Made by a program: the position numbers and the translations under genes. Shown here piece by piece: positions 24,300-36,021 of a stretch of 64,000 nt of DNA. The notes under the pieces are model-generated. The model was not told where the DNA came from and ran no database searches. It worked only from the letters and a program-made list of their open reading frames with translations. This stretch comes from Cytospora piceicola (Eukaryota > Ascomycota > Sordariomycetes > Diaporthales > Cytosporaceae). Where the stretch lies: positions 124,001 to 188,000 of the forward strand of contig JALQBC010000054.1 in the NCBI GenBank assembly GCA_023375675.1, given 5' to 3'. The number at the start of each line of letters is the position of its first letter. Position 1 is the first letter of the stretch.

Positions 24300-24544
24300 G
24301 TCAGGCTGCTGCTCCAGATGTCCTGCTCCTCTCCCCAGCACCCAGTCTTCTTTCTGCGAATTCACAGACGAATACTTATCTACCTAGGTTGATTGCTGAC
24401 TTCCTTCTCCTGCGGGCCAGATAAACTGACAGAAAGACTCCATTGTTCCCCCCTGACCTCACCACCACCCGATTACATCCGATGTCTCGACTTTCCACAC
24501 TTCAAAGCCGCACGCCGAACTGCGCATCTCACTTGGACACAAAC

Positions 24545-24589
<45 letters not shown>

Positions 24590-26066
24590 CACAAGAGGAG
24601 GAGGACATTTATACATTTCCACACTGCCCTGGTCTGACCCGGCTTCATAGCCGTGTGGTCTTTTGGAGACGTCGGTGGGCTTGAGTTCCGACCTCATGTA
24701 ACTCCACGGTCTCTGCAACGCGGTGGGCTTGGGTGACCTCTTCGGAAAGTCTTCCCATCTAACTCCACGGTTGCGCGCTGCCTGCGACAACCCGGGTCGC
24801 CCGTTGCTCCCCACACTCGTCTAGGCTTCCCCTCTCTTTGGCCCGTTATGACACCGTGGAGATGTTCCTATGCCTTACCTACCACCTTAGGTATGGCTAC
24901 GATGGAACGAGGGCCTGTTGCGTGATGGGTTGTTCCTGGCGGCTGGGCGGAGACGGAGGCGGAATAGATACCACACTCGACGTTGTGTCTCCTTCTCATC
25001 TACGTCTTGCATACCAACCATGACAACACAATCACACCGCCAACCAGGCGGGCCTCTTCGAACCGGACAGCACCTGTGTGTGTGCATGCCGCCGTCGGCT
25101 GGCTGGCTCGCAAACCACTTTCTTGTCGTAGGTTATGCCCCTCTGCCCGATCGCCGTCGGAGTCATGGCTGCGCTGCTATCTTCCTCAACCTCCGGCAGT
25201 TGCCCTGTCTGACCGTCGAATAGAAGACACTGACTGCCCCATGGTGAGTCTTCCCTCCTCCCATTCCAACTTCTTCTCCGACTTGCTCTTGCTCTTCCGT
25301 TCATGACCCTCGCCCTTCGACCTCGATAGGGAAACGTCTGGTGTGTGAGATTCTTAACCAAGGCTGTCCGTACGTCCATCCTCTCGAGACATTCTTCCCC
25401 CTTCCACAGCGAGCAGCCTTTCTTCCAGTGCCATCCCGCCGCACTCGAGCGTCCCCTTCTCGCTGTGACCCAACATACAGACAATCCGCGTCGAGGCCGA
25501 CCATCCAGCCGTCATTCCAGTGCGACAGGCCGACCTGTTGCGGCGGCTGTGTGGCCTGCGATCCGCAACCTCTGTCTGTACTTCCTTCATCAGCCGACTT
25601 GCCATCTTCTCCACATCGCGATTACCACACTCGCAATCTTATCCACTACCAACCCACATCAGTCACTATCATCATCATAGTGGCATCTTATAGTATACTC
25701 TCCTCGCGATGCTATCAATAAGGGCAAACGGGAAACGGCTATTCGCCACCATTACCACCACCACCACAACCGTTAATGTTATCGTCATCGTCAGTCATTT
25801 CCAGTATCCTCTTCGGTTTTTGTTGTCCATTTGTCTCTTTACGGCAGATCAAACATCCACACCTAGCTCGACATTGCCCACCCTCCCTACTTGGATTGGC
25901 CTCGTCAGCTGCCGACTTACCTCCAAGGTCAAGTGAGACCTTTGCCAGCCTGCCAGATACCCTCGCCTCCCAGCTTGTGGCGCGGTGGGCTCATCACCAT
26001 TCTCATGGTTTAATAACGTCGTACTATATATTGATTATACTGTGATTTTACCGTTCTAATACATCG
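24300..26066 (+). other. Island 1 segment paralogous to 40731-42500
   Basis: Several blocks match the left part of island 2 in the same order and strand: AGCCGCACGYCGARCTGCGC (near 24510 and 40943), TCCCATCTAACTCCAC (24754 and 41117), the GTTGCTC/CTAGGC region (24800 and 41190), ATGACAMCGTGG (24848 and 41230), and ATGGCTACGAYGG-CGAGGG (24893 and 41638). Between blocks the sequences have diverged. Open frames are short and pyrimidine-rich with no consistent bias, so I call no gene here. It may be an old tandem duplicate of a spliced or non-coding locus. It ends at the insertion site of the large element at 26067. Confidence 0.6.
24543..24593. repeat. (CA)n microsatellite
   Basis: About 25 AC/CA dinucleotides with two GC interruptions. 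It lies within the duplicated segment, and the island 2 counterpart has only a short CACACACCAC there. Confidence 0.95.
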
Positions 26067-26479
26067 AGCGATAATGTCACTGCTTACAGTAAGGAGTAGC
26101 TTTTAAATTTAAACGTTTTATTTATAAACAGTAAAATAATATAAACGGTTTATTTCTACTTTAAGCGGCTTAGTATTAAGATGTTCTAGAAAATAAACAC
26201 AGCTACTAGTAATAAGTAGGTCCCGGTAAAAGAGCAGCAATAATACTGTTAAAAGTAGATATACTGCTCGCCGATTAAAACGCTTATATAAATAAGCCGC
26301 TTATAACTTAAAAGCTATATAAAGCAACTTTAAGCTATTTTTATATAGTAATCTGCTTATAGATGTTAGCGACTTATTAAATAGGGCGTTTTGCGGCCTT
26401 ATACCGCTCTCTGTATAATACGTTGTGTATTTAAAGCTAGTTTAAGTAATTCTATTTAGATATCTAGTCTAATATAGTA

Positions 26480-27150
26480 TACCTGTTTTAGTTAACGATA
26501 CCTGCCCGCCCGCCTATCTGTCCTTTTCCGTATATTATAAGTATATATAAATATATAGTAGAAATATAACCTAGATATATACTAATATATTTAATAGTAT
26601 ATAATTTTAAAATCCGAGCTTAATACCTTTTAATTTATATAAGTTTTAGTAGTATACTTAACCTATACTAGCTAGTAGTAATATATCCGGTCTAGTATAT
26701 CTATATATATAGTATTAATATATATATATTAACTATATATATATAATTCTAGATATTACGATAATTTTTATTATAAGAACATTTAAAGCTAAAGATTTTA
26801 TATTAGTAGACTTATATATACTAACTAGTTTAGTAGAATATATAGTTTAGTTCGAACTATACTCCCCCCCTCTCTTTTTTAAGTTATAAGTTAAAGACCG
26901 GTATATTAGTTAAATATTCTTATAGCAGCTATATATATATAAATAACTAATTAGTTCGGAATAATATTATATTTACCGATAACTATTTTAATAAGGCCGA
27001 GGGCTTTTAAGCTTTAACGCTAATATTACTAAGGTTATAAACTTAGCCTTATAGCCGACTACCGCTACTCCCGAAACTACCGTCTTTTTAGTCCTTATAT
27101 ATATATTACCTGTTTTATATATTAATAATATACTAATATAAAGGGTATAT
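26480..27150. other. AT-rich 5' part of the large insertion, no gene seen
   Basis: Strongly TA-rich sequence with runs such as TATATATATATTAAC near 26710-26745 and almost no CA/TG. No readable frame. Confidence 0.5.
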
Positions 27151-27159
27151 TTATAAAGA

Positions 27160-28250
27160 CTAGCTGTAAGGCTATATTCGTTTTATTTACCTTAATAAAG
27201 TTAAGGAAAAGAAAGCGTTTTATACCTTAGTTAGCCGAAAAAGTAAGTTAAGCTATTTATATTAAGTATTATAATATTATATATATAGACTTAGTTAAAG
27301 TTATATTTACTATTAAATTATATATAGAAAAACAAGTCTAACTAATATTAGCTATATAGGTCGAGCTTAATAATATAATAAAGCGAAAGCTTAGCCGTAA
27401 GGCCTGTTAGCAGATATTTCTGTTTTACCGGCAGACGCCGGAGATAAAACTTAAAGTAAGTAATTTAAATATAGCTAGCTTATATATATATATAAGTCTA
27501 ATATAGATAAACCGTATAACGAATATATAGCTATAATGTTAAAGGTATATTATAGAAAGCTAACTATATTTATAAGAAAATAGTTAATAATTAGCGTAAC
27601 TATAAGGCTTATATCCTTTTAGGTATAAAAAAGCTGTTAAAGAAGTAAACTAAGTAGCTTAGAAACGTTAACCTTTATAATATAAAGGTTACGCTTACTT
27701 TTACCGTTATTAAATATATTATATACGTTGTTTAGTCGCCGGAGAATTTTTTTAAAGTATAAACGTATATATAAAGGGTTATTAATTATAATAAGTCTAG
27801 TCTCTTTAGATAATATTATATACACAGTTAATATATATAGCCGGAATTACTGTTACTATATAAATTTAGGTTATTAATATAAGTATAAATATATCTAAAG
27901 GTTTAGCTTTATATATAGTTTAAAGCGAGAGGATCCGGAAGACTAAAGGTATAGCGGCCGGTAACGTTAACTAAAAGAAGGTTTATACCTTTTATTTTAA
28001 TATACCTATTAAGCCGGAGTTTAACGCGGTAACTAAAAAGTACTTTTATAAAGTATAGAAGCGTTAGGTATATTATATTTATACTAATTAGTATATATAT
28101 ATACTAATTAAGGTTATAAAAAAACGAGAAGTATTTATAAAAGCGAGATCTTACAGAAGTTAAGGCTAACTTAGGTAAGTCTGCTATATTATAGATATTG
28201 TTATTTATAGACAGTTATAAACTAATAACCTAAACCTAAATATATATAAG
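27160..28250 (+). pseudogene. Possible first coding relic of the large insertion
   Basis: Stop codons are sparser here than in the neighbouring DNA and long stretches can be read on the plus strand, for example around 27930-28170 (pieces such as RKTKGIAAGNVN and YFNIPIKPEFNAVTKKYF). All stops are TAA or TAG, as RIP would create from CAA, CAG or TGG. I do not recognise the protein. It could be an accessory gene of the same transposon or an unrelated insertion. Confidence 0.3.
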
Positions 28251-29430
28251 CTAACGTTTTAATAGCCGTTTTTAAGATCGACGAAAAGGCTTCCCCGGCT
28301 TAATTTAAGAATAGTTTAGTTTAAGTTTATATTAGGCTTATATTGTTTATTATGTATTGTTATATATTATTTAGTATAGTTTTAGTATAGTTTTAGTATT
28401 ATTATTGTTTTAATATCCGGTGCTTTTACTTTTACTTTTTAAGGGGCTAATAAGTGCCTATTGTTTACTTTTACTTCCTTTTTTTTACTTTTTTTTTTTT
28501 TTTTAATAGCTAATAAATACTTTAATATAATTATTAATATTATTATTACCTATTATTATTAGCTTAGGAGTTATATATATATACTGACTAATCTTTAAGT
28601 CTTTTAAAGTTAATATCGATAATACTATAAGTTATTAAAATTAGTTTATTAAGTCTTATTATTAAATTATTATATTAATACTATAGCAGTTAAAATATAA
28701 TATTAAATAGCTTATAATAGTACTATAGTAACGTTAGGGTTAAGCTTTTTTAAAGCTTAAGGGGCCCGGGTTATTTATTTTAGTGCTTAAATAAGTACTA
28801 AACTATTAAGTACTAATACCGTATATCGGCCGGCTACTGTAGCTAAAGGGGGAACGGGGCAGGTAAAGGGACAGAGCAGGTAAAGGGCGGAGTATATAAA
28901 AGAGTTCGGGTTTAACGAAGTAGTATTTTAAGCTAAATATTTTATTAGCCTATAGCTAGCAGCTAGCTGTAGATAATACGGCTAGCTGCTTACTATATAC
29001 TTAAATAGTTAAATATAGCTTAAAGGCTTACTTAAAGGCGTAAAGGTTACGATATAAGTATTTACTTATAAAGTGAATTAAGTAAACGTATATATATATA
29101 TCGCGTTCTTACTTATAGCCGTTAAAACCTTTAGTAGTAAAACTTTTAATAGTAAAACCTTTATATTATAAGGTTTACTTACCTACTTACTTAGACTTAA
29201 GACTGCTTCCTTTTATTATTTTTATTCCCTTTTACTATCTTTATTCTTTTTGCTATCTTTATTCCTTCTGCTATTTTTATTTAATTATTATTATACTATA
29301 TAAATTTATTCCTTGTTTTAGTAAGCGAGTATTAATTCGTAAGGCTAAGCGTAAGGCCGATTAATTATATAGAGAAGGTTCTGCTTTTTCCTTTTTATAA
29401 CGCTTATCTTAGTAACCTCAACTATACCTT
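28250..29430. other. Spacer with poly-T run, no gene seen
   Basis: Holds a GTATAGTTTTA repeat (about 28375-28400), a poly-T run near 28477-28505, and a small TATT/CTATC-rich patch near 29215-29290. A TATATAAAAG box at about 28893 lies upstream of the transposase relic and could be its old TATA element; this is inference. Confidence 0.4.
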
Positions 29431-29759
29431 CCCTCGGCTGCTAATAATACCGAGGTATTAAAAGTAGACGTTACTTGTTTTTTAATTAAAGACTTCTTTT
29501 TCTTCGGCGGTAGCGGCGGCGATAATAATAATAATAATAACCCTTACGTTTACTTTAATATAAGTATATATGCCTATTATCGATTAGTTATTTTAGCGGC
29601 CTTTAAAGCTTACTTACCTTAGGTATATTTATTTTATAATTATTTTAATACTTATCTTACTACCTAGTTACCTTTCTCGTAGGTATTTGTTTCCGCCTTA
29701 CCTTCTAATAATTATATATACCTCGAGCGGTACGACTAATATTAAATAGCAGGACTTTA

Positions 29760-32430
29760 ACGAAAAATAACTAGCTATAGCTATTCGAGACTTTAACTTT
29801 AATAAAGATATATACCTTATACTTACCTTCGATAACGTTAAAGAGCTTAAATTTATCGACGAAAATATCTTTCGACTAGCCGACTTACTTACCTTCGCTA
29901 ATTACTAAAACGCCGACGAACTAGATTAGTATAAAGATAAAGTAAAGAGTATCGACCTTTTTAAAGACGAAGTTTTAAAAGACGTTATCGTTGTATTTAG
30001 CTATTAGACTACTATACTTAGTTTACTTTTTTAACTAACTAACTATTTCGCCGGGTCTGTTCTTTTAAAGTAAAGCCGTAATTAACGTAAGCTTAATCGG
30101 TTTAAGTATACTTTAAAGTATTATTATATTAAGTATAGCGTTTCTTGTATATAGTATATAGCTTTAAAAGAGGTTTTAAGCCTGCTTAAAGAAGGTAAAA
30201 GCGTTATATAGCTTAACAGCTTACCTGAAACTGTAAATATTATTAAGCGTTATATTTAAAAGGCTAAGGTATATATCGAGATCCGATTTAAGCCGGTAGC
30301 CTTTAATCCCGATAAGCTATTATTATCTCGACTTAATACCTTAATATTTTAAAACCTATACTACTTTAATCTTATCGACTTAATAAGCCGTCTTTTCGTA
30401 TTACGGTTAACGTATAGTATATACTTTAGCTTCGTCGATCTTATAAACGATTCGACAAAAGCTTAATACTTAATATAGTAGGCTAGGTTTATTTATACTA
30501 CGTTTAGTATTTTTACTTTATACTTAGACGGTAACCTTATCTTTTTTAATAACTTTGTTAATTTCTATTATAGCTTCTATAGCTGTAAGTCGTATCGGAA
30601 AAAGGTCGGCCCGAATAAGTACTTTAGTTAAGTTATAAAAGTATACTACGACTAGTATAACAGCTTTTATTGCTTTAGTATAAAGAACGCTATTAATATA
30701 ACTCTACCGGTCGACTTAGTTATAAAAGGCTTAATCGTGTTTATTCTTATACGTATTATAATAAGCTGTAATATATTAAGGAATAACTAGAAGAAAAAGA
30801 TAGCTATTAAGGTTAGCGACTTTAAAAAAGGCGATATTACTTTCGGTAAGCTTATACTTATTATAGATCTTTTCGAACTAGTTAGCCTATATAAGGTAAT
30901 TAAACGCGTTATTAATATATATTTCGATTACTCTTTTAGTTTTAACGTATTATATATCGATAACCTTAACTTTAATAAGGCTTAGTTTATTCGACAGGTT
31001 TTCTACGCTATAGATATTATATATCTGCTACTCTATAAGGTGTTATCGATACCGGGTGTGCTCGAAGTAGTTTAGTTTAGCTAGGATAAGTTAATAGCTA
31101 ACTTTTTTCGTTATAAGTTTTACTTTTTACTTTTGTTTAACTTTAACGATAGTTTCGGCTTTTATCGTATTATATATAAGTCGGTAATAAGTTTATATTT
31201 TTAACTTATTACCTTTTTTAAAGTCGAATATTGCCGGCCGATTAACCTTTTTTTTACTACCTTTAGCCTTTATAGGTTTAACCTTCGGAATATTATAAGC
31301 GTTCTCGAGCTTTTTAAAGCTTTTAATTATAAGTTATAGTTATCGATTAATAAAGAGAATACGTATATCTATACGTTAATTATCGTTTAAACTATAGATA
31401 TACTATAAAAGAACGAGAACTATAGCTGTTTAAATGTTAGTACGAATTTAGGTTATTATTATTATATAATTTCTGCCGAGTAACGTAGCGACTTTAATTA
31501 AGATATTATCGGCTATTTTCGAATATATATAGAGATAACCTGTTTACGTCGTAAGTTAGATAGCCTGTTTAGTAAGTCGGTTAAAAAGTTATTCTCTTTT
31601 ACGTTCGGTATTTTGTTAAAGCTACCGGGTATTATAAAGATTTATTTTTCTTTTAATTTAATTAGCGGCCGTTTAAACGATACTGTTTACTCCGAATATA
31701 GTAGTATTACGAAAGGGATATATTAACTGCTCTTCGACGTTATTTTTAAGCTTAAGGCTATTATTAACTATTGCTAGGTTTTCTAACGAATACTTTTTCT
31801 TCTTAATTAAAGTCGGATTTAATCGTTTTATTATATACTTAGCTACTTTTTATAAAAGTATACTCGCTAGTTTATCTTTATAACCGTAGTATATCTCTTA
31901 TAGTTATAAGAGGACTACTTTAAGTTGCTATTCGTGTATACTTTTAAATACGAGTTTCGAAAAGAGCTTTAACGGCTAAAGCTATTAGTTATAGGTATAC
32001 TAACTTAGCTAATACGTTTTATCGTTAATATAAATATATTATTATCTACTAAATCTTTATTAAAAGCTAACTACGACAGATTCGATAAAACTATTAGGTT
32101 TAAACGACGTATATTCTAGTATATTTATAAGACGGCTACGATAATATCGAACGTACTCTATAGTGCTATAGTAAAACGTTTAGGTAGTATTAGCCGTCGA
32201 AGTACTCGCGCTTTTTCGAAAGCGATATTAAGAGCTAGTTCGACTAATATAATAAAGGCGGGTATCGATAAGCTTATTAATACTGTTAATACTATTAATA
32301 CTATAAAGGTTAACGAGACTAACGATGTTATTAGTATTAGTTAGCTCGATATTAGCTAGAAGGCTATAAAATATCGATAATAAGCTGCTTATTTAAATAT
32401 ATATACCGGCCTATACTATTATAATATACT
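29760..32430 (+). pseudogene. Tnp2/Plavaka-like transposase relic (RIP nonsense codons)
   Basis: A long plus-strand frame can be followed with only scattered TAA/TAG. Near 31130-31500 it reads FNFNDSFGFYRIIYKS, then a stretch with N-FF-TT, a GLNVxTNLGYYY-like segment and a hydrophilic domain with LDSLFSKSVKKL and KGIYxLLFDVIF. The order D-x-F-G-YR...N...L...EL, followed by a former Cys-rich 'NLGC..C' segment (now Tyr-rich), resembles Tnp2/Plavaka-type DDE transposases of fungal CACTA-like elements. Tyr-for-Cys changes fit RIP. I name the family from pattern memory only, so confidence is moderate. An upstream SYxCKSYRKKVG segment near 30575-30605 may be a zinc-binding N-terminal region. Confidence 0.45.
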
Positions 32431-32639
32431 TCGACGATACGGCTTACTATTATTAACAATAGTTTTACCTAAGGAACTAAAGTATAAGTAAATTAATATT
32501 ATTATTTACTTTAAGATTAATATAACAGAATATTAAAAGGTATAAATATTATAGGTTAAAGAGATATTAAGAGGTATATATATTATAGGCAGAAGAGACT
32601 TTTATTAATTTAAAGCTTTATATTAATCTTAATTACTAC

Positions 32640-33960
32640 GTTATATCGGTCGACCGCGGTTATCGGCTACTATACTTTAAATATACCTTCCGGGGCGGCT
32701 TTAATTTAAGTTAACTAGTATTATTAATAATTAAATAATTATAGCTAATATTATTTTTAATAGAATTTAAAAGTACTAAGTCTTTATTACGAACTATTAT
32801 AGCTTTAAGAAGGATTATCTTTAATTCGAAGAGATATAGTAAACTCTCTGCCTTATATTACTCGGTACTTTCGATATAGATAAGTCTAATATAACGGCCG
32901 AGCTTAAGGCTTTAATATAGTTTATTCCGACCTTATTTACTTCTTTACTACTTTAAGAGGATATTAATACCGAGGATACTAAGGATATCGACGATCTTTC
33001 TATAACGTATAATATTATCGGCGACGATAGTTACTCTTTTACTACTATTTCTATACGGTTAAGGCTTATTTACTATAAGGCTAACTTAAGCCTTTTAATA
33101 TTTAAAGGGTAGATATTATATATATTTTCCTTTAGCCTTTTTAACGTATATAATTATAATTATAGTAAGCCTTTTATAATCTTTAGTTTTAACTATGCTT
33201 TAAAGTATTAAAAGAAGCTAGCGTTTATTTATATAAGTAATAACCTAACCTATTACCGTATAGTTTTTTATCGCGGCGACTATATCGTTTATTTTCGTAG
33301 CTTAAGTAGGGTTTATACCTGTTTAGATTATATATTTTCTTACTAAGTTCTCCGAGGTAATTCTCTATATTATAACCTTTACGCCTCGAGACTTATACTA
33401 ACCTATATCGTTAGTCCTCGGTTCTTTAAGTTATATGTTCTTTATCGTAACGTCCTTAACCGAAACCGACCGTTCCGAGCCTTTAACTAAGTTACCGATT
33501 ATAAAGCCTTAGCCCGGCTACTTACTTACCGATACCGATAATCCTTATACTAGCTAAGATATTATTAGCTTGTTTACCCTTATAGCAGATAGCTTTTAGA
33601 TAATGCCTTATAACCCTGTTAATCGCTAGATAATTATAACCGATAATAAGTTTCTGTCTAATATAGAATTTATCTACGTTAACTAACGTATTTACTTCGG
33701 CTAATTTAATATTAGTTAAAGAGATAGTTTTAGACTATAAGTACTTAGTAAATATTTTTTTAGTAGTAATAAAGGATATCCGGAGGGTTTAAATAGTCGG
33801 GTTAAGTTTTTAAGCGAATTACTAATTATAAGGCCCGACCTTATAATTATCTTCGAAGGAGCCGGTTTAAGGTTAAAGCGACTAACTTAGTTTATAAAGT
33901 ATCGTCCTTTTTTTTATATATACGTTAACTAACTATTATATAAGTTATAAGTCTATATTA
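32640..33960 (+). pseudogene. Continuation of the transposase gene or second coding relic
   Basis: Readable plus-strand pieces include KSNITAELKALI (about 32885-32920), a D/E-rich stretch EDINTEDTKDIDDL (about 32955-33000) and SPRFFKLYVLYRNVLNRNRPF (about 33415-33480). Stops again are TAA/TAG at positions compatible with former Gln or Trp. It probably is the C-terminal part of the transposase frame or a linked gene. No known domain is evident. Confidence 0.35.
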
Positions 33961-34022
33961 TAGTTTTTATAGCGGTATCTTTGTAATATTAGGTAGTAGT
34001 AGGCCTATGTTTATAACTATAA

Positions 34023-34082
34023 TAAGCGATAAGCGATAAAACTAAGCGATAAGCGATAAAGCTAAGCGATAAGCGATAAACG
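34023..34082. repeat. Tandem repeat, three 20 bp units of AAGCGATA
   Basis: CTAAGCGATAAGCGATAAAR is repeated three times, each unit itself holding two AAGCGATA copies. It survives near the 3' end of the large insertion. Confidence 0.9.
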
Positions 34083-34159
34083 ACATCTTCTTTCGATAAC
34101 TAGTTAACTCGATATAAAGGTATATATAAAGGAAATTTAATAGTGGTCGTTAGCTTTAG

Positions 34160-34576
34160 TTTAAAGATCCTGTATAGGGGTACCTAAGGTATTAAACTAC
34201 AGTACTTAGAATTAATTAAAATTATATCTAAATTAAGTACTTAAATAGTACTTAGCCTGTATATCGCGACCTTAATATAAGTATTACCTTAAAACTAAGT
34301 AATACCTTACCTAAACGGCTACTAAGCTAATAAGCAGTGAATATATAGCTTAAACTAGCCTATATAGCTTATTTATATATACCGCTTACTTATTATACCG
34401 CTTAATAGTATTTAAACGGCTTTATAAATAAACCGCTCTATTATATTAAGCTGTATATATATTAAGCAGTGTAATAATTAATAAGCCGAGTAAATAGACT
34501 ATATACTTAATTATTAAAACGGTTATATTACAGTTTTAATAATTTAGCTGCTTAAGTTATCGAGCGGTGATATTAT
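34160..34576. other. Right subterminal region of the large insertion
   Basis: Non-coding. Many short repeats of CCGCTTA, TAAGC and AAGCAGTG on both strands recall the left subterminal region (26140-26420, with CCGCTTATA, GCGGCTTA and CTGCTTAT). Subterminal motif clusters are usual transposase-binding sites in CACTA-like elements; the functional reading is inference. Confidence 0.45.
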
Positions 34577-34586
34577 AGTGATAATG

Positions 34587-34653
34587 CTGTTTATTCTACC
34601 CGCAGGCCTACGGTACTGTTGCTAATTAATCTGTTAGTCCGTTAATCCAGGTG
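34587..34653. other. Island fragment trapped between two insertions
   Basis: About 67 bp with moderate GC and intact TG/CA steps, between the large insertion and the Copia element, ending in the AGGTG target duplication. It is the link that shows the two islands were once continuous. Confidence 0.65.
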
Positions 34654-34796
34654 TGTTGCGCTATAGGTTGCGTGGTTGTTTTTTTAATCTAACTATAGCG
34701 ATAGCATCGCCAGAAACTAAGGTATACTATAGGTAAACAGTATACAGTCAGGCCGGCTAGACTTAACGTACAGATTACCTTTAAGCCTATACGATA
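34654..34796 (-). repeat. Copia 3' LTR (143 bp)
   Basis: Starts TGTTGCGC and ends TACGATA, the terminal CA having become TA. About a dozen differences from the other LTR, apparently all transitions. Confidence 0.93.
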
Positions 34797-34798
34797 TA

Positions 34799-34805
34799 CC
34801 CCTTT
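34799..34805 (-). promoter_or_regulatory. Copia polypurine tract
   Basis: AAAGGGG on the minus strand, two bases from the 3' LTR. It is the expected plus-strand primer position and fixes the element's orientation. Confidence 0.75.
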
Positions 34806-36009
34806 AGCCGGGCTACTAATGCTTAAAGAAAAGTTACCTAATTAGGTAATCGAAATATATACTATAGTGTTTAAGCCTTTAGCCTCGATTTAGCCTTTTT
34901 AATCGTTGCTTTTTATCGCTTTTAATCTAAATTATAAGGACTTAAATAGGCTGTTTTCGATTATTTATTTTTATATCGTTTTCGTCGCCTATAGCGCCCT
35001 AGACTTTCTAACGGCTTAAATCTGTTTTAATTATCTTCTAGCTTTAATCTTTATTCCGGGCTTTCTTAACTTCGAAACCTAGTATCCGTATAAATTCCTT
35101 ATACTTTAGCCTGTTTAAGCTTTTCGTAAGGCTATTAATAGCTATTTCGTTTATTCTTTTATAACGTAAGTCGAATATACTTTTAACAGTTTATTCTATA
35201 ATCTATTTATAACGTAGGTTAATATATTTAGTCTTAGCCGATCCTTATAAATTTAATATTATAGTTTAAACGTTCCGGCTATCTGTAAATAAAAGTAATA
35301 GAGTTTTTTAAGGTAAGCCGAATTCTTTTATAAAGGCCTTTAACTAAATTAAAGCTTAGCCGGCTAACGTTAAGTTAATAAACTTAGCTTTCGAGGTAAA
35401 TAAAGTAATAATAGTTTATAGTTTAGATTTCTATATTATAGAGGCTTTTCCGAGAAAGATTATATATCTTTTAGTAGATCTTTTAGTAAAAGGATCGTCG
35501 GTAAAAGCGGTATCGGTATAATAGCTAAAGAGCCGGTTTAAAGGTAGTTTTCTTTCGAGGATAATAGAATAATAAGTACTGCCTGTTAAGTATCGAAAGA
35601 AATATTTTATTAACGAGAAATAATCCTCTGTAAGCTTAAAATTAGCCTTATAGAGCTAATTTATAGTAAACGTAGTATCCGGCCGGGTATTAATTAAAAG
35701 CTAATTTAAAAAGCCGGTTTTCTTTTAATATAGTTTTTTCTTTACCTTATTAAAGACTTAATACTTAAGTAGTTAAAAATTAGCTAGCTATAGCGTGTAA
35801 ACGGCATTTAAGCTTCTATAGTTATAGTTCTCGATAATAGCCTTTATATATTGCTTTTAAGATATTGTAACTATATAGGTATTATAGTTCCGATAAAAGT
35901 AGATACCTAAAAAGCGTTTAAGCTTACCTAATCTCTTTAAAAGGAATACGTCGTTAATATCGTCTACTACTTATTTAATATCCTTTTTATTTCTCGCTAC
36001 GATAAGTAT

Positions 36010-36021
36010 ATCGTCGATATA
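36010..36021 (-). other. Copia reverse-transcriptase catalytic motif YIDD
   Basis: Codons TAT ATC GAC GAT read Y-I-D-D. Both aspartate codons follow a C, so their G sits in CpG and was not exposed to CpA/TpG-type RIP. Flanking residues LIL and ILIVARNK match Copia reverse transcriptases. Confidence 0.9.

Larger units (their letters stand above)
23390..24300. other. Non-coding, simple-sequence-rich region of island 1
   Basis: No gene is supported. The stretch holds a 23-24 bp tandem repeat (23597-23650), a CRE-like site (23834-23845), a CAC/CAT trinucleotide tract, a TC dinucleotide run and CATC repeats. The pyrimidine-rich plus strand is typical of fungal promoters and 5' leaders, but no convincing start codon follows. 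Confidence 0.55.
26067..34586 (+). mobile_element. Large DNA-transposon-like insertion (about 8.5 kb), RIP-mutated
   Basis: This block starts sharply after normal-composition island DNA and ends 67 bp before the Copia element. The sequence AGCGATAATG (26067-26076) recurs as AGTGATAATG (34577-34586), a possible target duplication differing by one C/T change. The left end reads TCACTGCTTACAG and the reverse-complemented right end contains TCACCGCTCG, with more loosely matched bases beyond, so weak terminal inverted repeats are possible. CACTG-type ends together with a Tnp2-like transposase inside suggest the CACTA/Plavaka group, but those normally make 2-3 bp duplications, which does not fit the 10 bp repeat. 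Ends are therefore tentative; the block as a foreign RIP-hit unit is clear. Confidence 0.5.

Noticed and set aside
25032..25484. 150-codon minus-strand frame in island 1
   Set aside because: Arg/Ser/Gly-rich peptide opposite pyrimidine-rich DNA, no codon bias, competing frames of similar length on the plus strand and no splice support.
27637..27825. 62-codon minus-strand frame in the large insertion
   Set aside because: Ile/Tyr/Lys/Asn-only composition typical of random AT-rich DNA; the plus strand is the coding side of the element.
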